DNA of 22,042 nucleotides, taken from positions 1 to 22,042 of IMG/VR virus record IMGVR_UViG_3300043786_000631. One strand, written 5' to 3'. The number at the start of each line of letters is the position of its first letter. Position 1 is the first letter of the stretch. The translations under genes were made by a program, and so were the position numbers. Below, in pieces: positions 19,188 to 22,042 of the stretch. Source of the DNA: a virus. The notes beneath the pieces are model-generated. The model was not told the origin of the DNA. It saw only the letters and a program-made list of their open reading frames with translations, and ran no database searches.

Positions 19188-19774
19188 TGCGACTTGTCGA
19201 GCACTTCATTCCGACGATCGGCACCCCTCGCGGCGTGATCCACGTCGGCGGGTTCGACGGCAATGAGGAGCGGTGGTATCGCGAGTGGGGTGCCCGGTCG
19301 GTGTGGTTCGAGCCGGTGCCTGAGAAGTTCGCCGAGCTCCAGGCGAAGGGGCTGCACGCCTACGAATGTGCATTGGGCTCGCGGCCCGGCCGGGCGAGCC
19401 TCAACCTCTCGGCAAGCCTGCAATGCTGCTCGCTCTTGAAACCGAGCGGGCACCTCGACCAGTACCCGGAGTTCCCGTTCTCTGGCGCGATCGAAGTTGA
19501 GGTACGAACGCTGGACTCGTTCGCCCTCACGGGCTTCGACATGCTCGTGCTTGATGTGCAGGGCTACGAGTTGGAGGTGTTGAAGGGAGCGGTCGAGACG
19601 CTGAAGCAGATCCGAATCATCTACTGCGAAGTCTCGATCATCGAACTGTACCGCGACGCTCCGATGTTCCACGAGATCCATCGAACGCTCTCGCCGCAGT
19701 TCGAGTTCTTCGGGATTGATTGGGTGGACGGCATCAACCGGGGATGGGGCGATGCCCTGTTCGTTCGCCGATGA
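19187..19774 (+). CDS. FkbM-family methyltransferase
   Basis: This encodes 195 aa; ATG 19187 (TGATG overlap) is preferred over the longer frame. GVIHVGGFDGNEERWY resembles the SAM-binding start of FkbM proteins (GxxxDxGAxxG type), then VWFEPVPEKFAEL. The C-terminal half has VEVRTLDSF, DMLVLDVQGYELEVLKGAVE and IIYCEVSIIELY, all typical for FkbM methyltransferases, which O-methylate sugars and other hydroxyls. It probably works with the upstream methyltransferase and the following glycosyltransferases. Confidence 0.85.
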   Translation: MRLVEHFIPTIGTPRGVIHVGGFDGNEERWYREWGARSVWFEPVPEKFAELQAKGLHAYECALGSRPGRASLNLSASLQCCSLLKPSGHLDQYPEFPFSGAIEVEVRTLDSFALTGFDMLVLDVQGYELEVLKGAVETLKQIRIIYCEVSIIELYRDAPMFHEIHRTLSPQFEFFGIDWVDGINRGWGDALFVRR

Positions 19775-20412
19775 AAGTCGCGGTGCTGGTCAGCGGTCAG
19801 ATGCGAACGGCTGACCGCTGTGCCGGTGGCATCCGCTCGCTCTATCCCGATGTACCGTTTGTGGTACACGCGGTCGCCGACGATGACGCCGACAAGGCGT
19901 TTCTCTTTCGCCCGGCAGTAACGGTGATCGAGCCGCAGCGAGAGATGCCTGAGCGGCGGGAGTATTCGTGGCAGATCGGGCGAGGCTGTCACGGCGTACA
20001 AGGGTTGCTCAAGCAGACCTGGGGCTTGCTCCGCGTCTGGCAAGCGTTCGAGGCGAGCGGCATCGAGGCGGATGTCGTGGTGCGGATGCGGCCCGACTTG
20101 GAGTTCAGCGTGCCGCCAGAGCCGCCGACGCTGGGTGATGCGATCCATGTGCCGACGTTCGCGAACTGGTGGGGCATCAGCGATCGGTTCTTGTGGGGGC
20201 CGCGTGACGCGATGCGGCGATTCTTCACGCGGCTGGAGCGGATCGACGAATACGTTGACGCAGGGGGCATATTCCATCACGAGACCTTCGCGGCGTGGTC
20301 AGTGATGGGCACGCCGATTGCTCGCACGCGAGCGGTGTTCGCGAGTGTGCGAAGAGACGGGTCGCGAGATGAGCCCGTATGGGTAGCTGCCGCCGGAGAC
20401 GTGTCGCCATGA
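19771..20412 (+). CDS. putative glycan-processing / glycosyltransferase-like protein
   Basis: This encodes 213 aa, ATGA overlap with the FkbM gene. The start KVAVLVSGQMRTADRCAGG and the middle DVVVRMRPDLEFSV fit a poorly described family of surface-polysaccharide and viral proteins that begin with SGQ.R and carry an R.RPD-type motif, where the Asp may play a metal-ligand role as in GT-A enzymes. The C-terminal half has NWWGISDRFLWGPRDAM, common in such sequences. Transferase activity is inferred from the fold-like pattern and the neighbours. Confidence 0.6.
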   Translation: MKVAVLVSGQMRTADRCAGGIRSLYPDVPFVVHAVADDDADKAFLFRPAVTVIEPQREMPERREYSWQIGRGCHGVQGLLKQTWGLLRVWQAFEASGIEADVVVRMRPDLEFSVPPEPPTLGDAIHVPTFANWWGISDRFLWGPRDAMRRFFTRLERIDEYVDAGGIFHHETFAAWSVMGTPIARTRAVFASVRRDGSRDEPVWVAAAGDVSP

Positions 20413-21128
20413 ACATCACCGTCTCTGCCTACAACCGCCCGGCGTATCTGGAGCAGACGCTCGCCGCGTTGCGATCGTGCTACGGCATCGGCGATTGCCG
20501 CGTGATGGTGCTGGTCGATCCCTCGGAAGCGTCAGTGCATTCCGCCGCCCTCGCGGCCCGGTACGGTTTCCAATCGGGCACCTACCCCGAGCGGGTCGGG
20601 TGCAACCGGGCGATCCGCAACGCTCTCGCCTACGGGTTTAACGAGATGGGCAGCGAGTTTCACATTCACTTCGAGGATGACACCGTGCCGACGCGGGACT
20701 GCCTGCGATGGTTCGCGTGGGCGAGGGATCACTACCGCGACGATCCAGCCGTGATGAACGTCTCGGGGTATCAGCGGATCAGCAACGGCTGCCTCGACGA
20801 GTGCGGGCTGCGACGTTGGTTCACCCCGTGGGGCTGGGGCGTGTGGCGTGATCGGTGGCTCGGGCTTCACCTGGGCTGGGTGCAAGGCGACGAGGCGACA
20901 TCGTGGGATGTGATCGTGAATCACGGGCTGCGAGCCGGTCGGTACGAAGCGTTCCCCACCGTGAGCCGCATCCAGAACATCGGGGCAGAGAACGGCACGC
21001 ATGTGCCGAGTGCCGAGTGGCACGCCGAGCATCACCGCGTGGCGGTGACGAGCGACCACATTGAGAACGGCGAGATGCCGGCGGCATGGCGGGAAGTGCG
21101 GAGGGCTGATCGTGCAGATCACGATTGA
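20409..21128 (+). CDS. GT-A type glycosyltransferase
   Basis: This encodes 239 aa, ATGA overlap. The N-terminus ITVSAYNRPAYLEQTLAALR is the typical first beta-alpha unit of GT-A enzymes. HIHFEDDTVPTRDCLRW gives the metal-binding EDD, and the later GWGVWRDRWLGLH resembles the acceptor-site region of several GT families. The residues around HAEHHRVAV may contribute a late metal ligand. No membrane segment, so it is cytoplasmic. Donor and acceptor are unknown; similarity in style to GT2/GT13-like enzymes only. Confidence 0.75.
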   Translation: MNITVSAYNRPAYLEQTLAALRSCYGIGDCRVMVLVDPSEASVHSAALAARYGFQSGTYPERVGCNRAIRNALAYGFNEMGSEFHIHFEDDTVPTRDCLRWFAWARDHYRDDPAVMNVSGYQRISNGCLDECGLRRWFTPWGWGVWRDRWLGLHLGWVQGDEATSWDVIVNHGLRAGRYEAFPTVSRIQNIGAENGTHVPSAEWHAEHHRVAVTSDHIENGEMPAAWREVRRADRADHD

Positions 21129-22002
21129 AGACATCGAGCGGCACGCCCCCGATGTGCTGCTCCCGCCTGACCCCGAGTTCGCGGAGGACTACGCCGCGAA
21201 GGTCGAGCTCGGCAGGACGTTCGCCGCCGAGGCCCGCGTTGCCCTGGTCGCGATCTGCCGCAACGCGATGCCTTGGCTTTGGCGAACCCTCGGTCTCGTG
21301 GAGCGAACCGGGGCGTGCTTCAAGTCGTGGTCGGCGTTTGTGTTCGAGAACGATTCGACCGACGGCACGAAGGAAGTTCTCGCGGCGTGGGCTGACGGCG
21401 ACCGGCGCAAAGTTTCGCTGAACATCAACCACCGTCCGCACCTTTCCCACACGATCGCCCAAGAGCGGACGGTTGCCCTCGCTGAGTACCGCGAGCAATG
21501 TCAGCACTGGGTGCGAAGTCGCGAGCTGGTGGATTATGTGATCGTCTTCGACACCGATCCCTGGGGCGGCTTCAGCATCGACGGCGTGATGAACTCGATC
21601 GCGTGGCTCTCGCTCGACCATTCGTGGTACGGGCTGGCGAGCTACTCGTGGTGCGAGATGAACACCGCGATCGGCCCGGTGGCAGCCCACTACGACGCGT
21701 TCGCCGCGAGGCTCAATCACTGGCAGCGACGCGATCAGCAATGGGTGCATCACTGGATGCCGGCGGTCGGCTCGCCGCCGGTCGAGTTCAACTCGGCATT
21801 CGGGCAGTTGGCGGTCTACCGTGCTGGCCCGTACCTCTCGGGCAAGTACGGCGGTTCCGATTGCGAGCACTGCGTTTTTCATCGGTCGATTGCAGAGCAG
21901 GCGAGACTATGGGGCGACGAGCACTACCGGCTGGGCTTGAACCCATCGAGCCGGGCGGTCTCCTTCTGGGTGCCGAATGGCGGGCAAGACAGCAACGATT
22001 GA
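21112..22002 (+). CDS. CAP59-like / GT-A glycosyltransferase
   Basis: This encodes 296 aa from GTG 21112, chosen for the SD GGAGGG (21100-21105) six bases before it; it overlaps the previous gene by 17 bp. ARVALVAICRNAMPWLWRTL, then SAFVFENDSTDGTKEVLAAW resembles the start of CAP59/mannosyltransferase-type proteins (N..ND(S)TDGT..L). HTIAQERTVALAEYRE and VDYVIVFDTDPWGGFSIDGV provide a DTD metal motif. The C-terminal region (FNSAFGQLAVYR, SDCEHCVFHRSI) has paired Cys. Probably adds a sugar in the same pathway as its neighbours; specificity unknown. Confidence 0.72.
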   Translation: MQITIEDIERHAPDVLLPPDPEFAEDYAAKVELGRTFAAEARVALVAICRNAMPWLWRTLGLVERTGACFKSWSAFVFENDSTDGTKEVLAAWADGDRRKVSLNINHRPHLSHTIAQERTVALAEYREQCQHWVRSRELVDYVIVFDTDPWGGFSIDGVMNSIAWLSLDHSWYGLASYSWCEMNTAIGPVAAHYDAFAARLNHWQRRDQQWVHHWMPAVGSPPVEFNSAFGQLAVYRAGPYLSGKYGGSDCEHCVFHRSIAEQARLWGDEHYRLGLNPSSRAVSFWVPNGGQDSND

Positions 22003-22042
22003 CGCGACCACGCTCCGCGTTCTTTGGGACTCCTATCTTCCG
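21977..22042 (+). CDS. possible 5' end of a further gene, cut by the window edge
   Basis: ATG 21977 opens a frame that stays open to the window end (22 codons, beginning MAGKTATIDATTLRVLW) and overlaps the glycosyltransferase by 26 bp, the usual spacing here. No ribosome site is obvious. No function can be assigned from this length. Confidence 0.4.
   Translation, partial: MAGKTATIDATTLRVLWDSYLP

Noticed and set aside
20821-21882. 353-codon minus-strand frame opposite the glycosyltransferases
   Set aside because: Same shadow effect; the + strand frames carry DXD motifs and coupled starts.

Overview
The window reads as the early/replication side of a temperate tailed-phage genome (or a prophage) of a high-GC bacterium. 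The evidence is a tyrosine integrase with two excisionase-like helix-turn-helix proteins, a Sak4-type recombination ATPase next to an SSB with a DDIPF tail, a DUF1376 replication-organiser-type protein, a phage-borne DNA polymerase III beta clamp, RusA, two DNA methyltransferases, and many tiny genes chained by ATGA/TGATG overlaps. No capsid, terminase large subunit, DNA polymerase or lysis gene is visible. G+C is high by eye except for a few AT-richer genes. The host cannot be fixed from sequence alone. The integrase style and the HTH_17-type genes look to me compatible with a planctomycete-like host, but this is only an impression.

Layout. 3-2307: a tightly overlapped + strand run (3' end of a HEXXH metalloprotease, a small basic protein, a calcineurin-type phosphoesterase, a DUF1599/Nmad1 protein, a short orphan). 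2308-3728: hairpins and a sigma70-like promoter drive a Cys-rich protein, an AT-rich moron-like gene and an excisionase-like gene. 3731-4657: integrase on the minus strand, the only minus-strand gene. 4658-6366: a regulatory zone holding the integrase promoter, a candidate attP region, a divergent HTH protein with a histone-H1-like tail, a second copy of the 2400-2520 promoter module, several very small genes, a U-tailed terminator, and paired 15-bp direct repeats before another promoter.

6481-11293: recombination and DNA-modification block (Sak4-like ATPase, SSB, small genes, SNF2-like helicase overlapping a beta-class DNA methyltransferase, coiled-coil and winged-helix proteins). 11342-14374: a ParB-like protein, a basic protein, then the DUF1376 gene. 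Its linker-coding region carries eight ATCGC words at 11-12-bp spacing, next to an A/C-rich tract, which looks like a lambda-O-style origin inside the initiator gene. A possible loader gene and a LexA-like winged-helix gene follow.

14371-18561: C5-cytosine methyltransferase, tiny membrane proteins, beta clamp, HTH protein, a secreted trypsin-like protease, and RusA. 18561-22002: five coupled genes for SAM-dependent methyl transfer and glycosyl transfer, which look like a cassette for decorating a glycan on the virion or the host surface. The window ends in the first codons of a possible further gene.

The most notable non-coding signals are the in-gene iteron array, the duplicated promoter/leader module (about 2400-2520 and 5129-5265), and the 22-bp-spaced operator-like repeats at 5963-5999.
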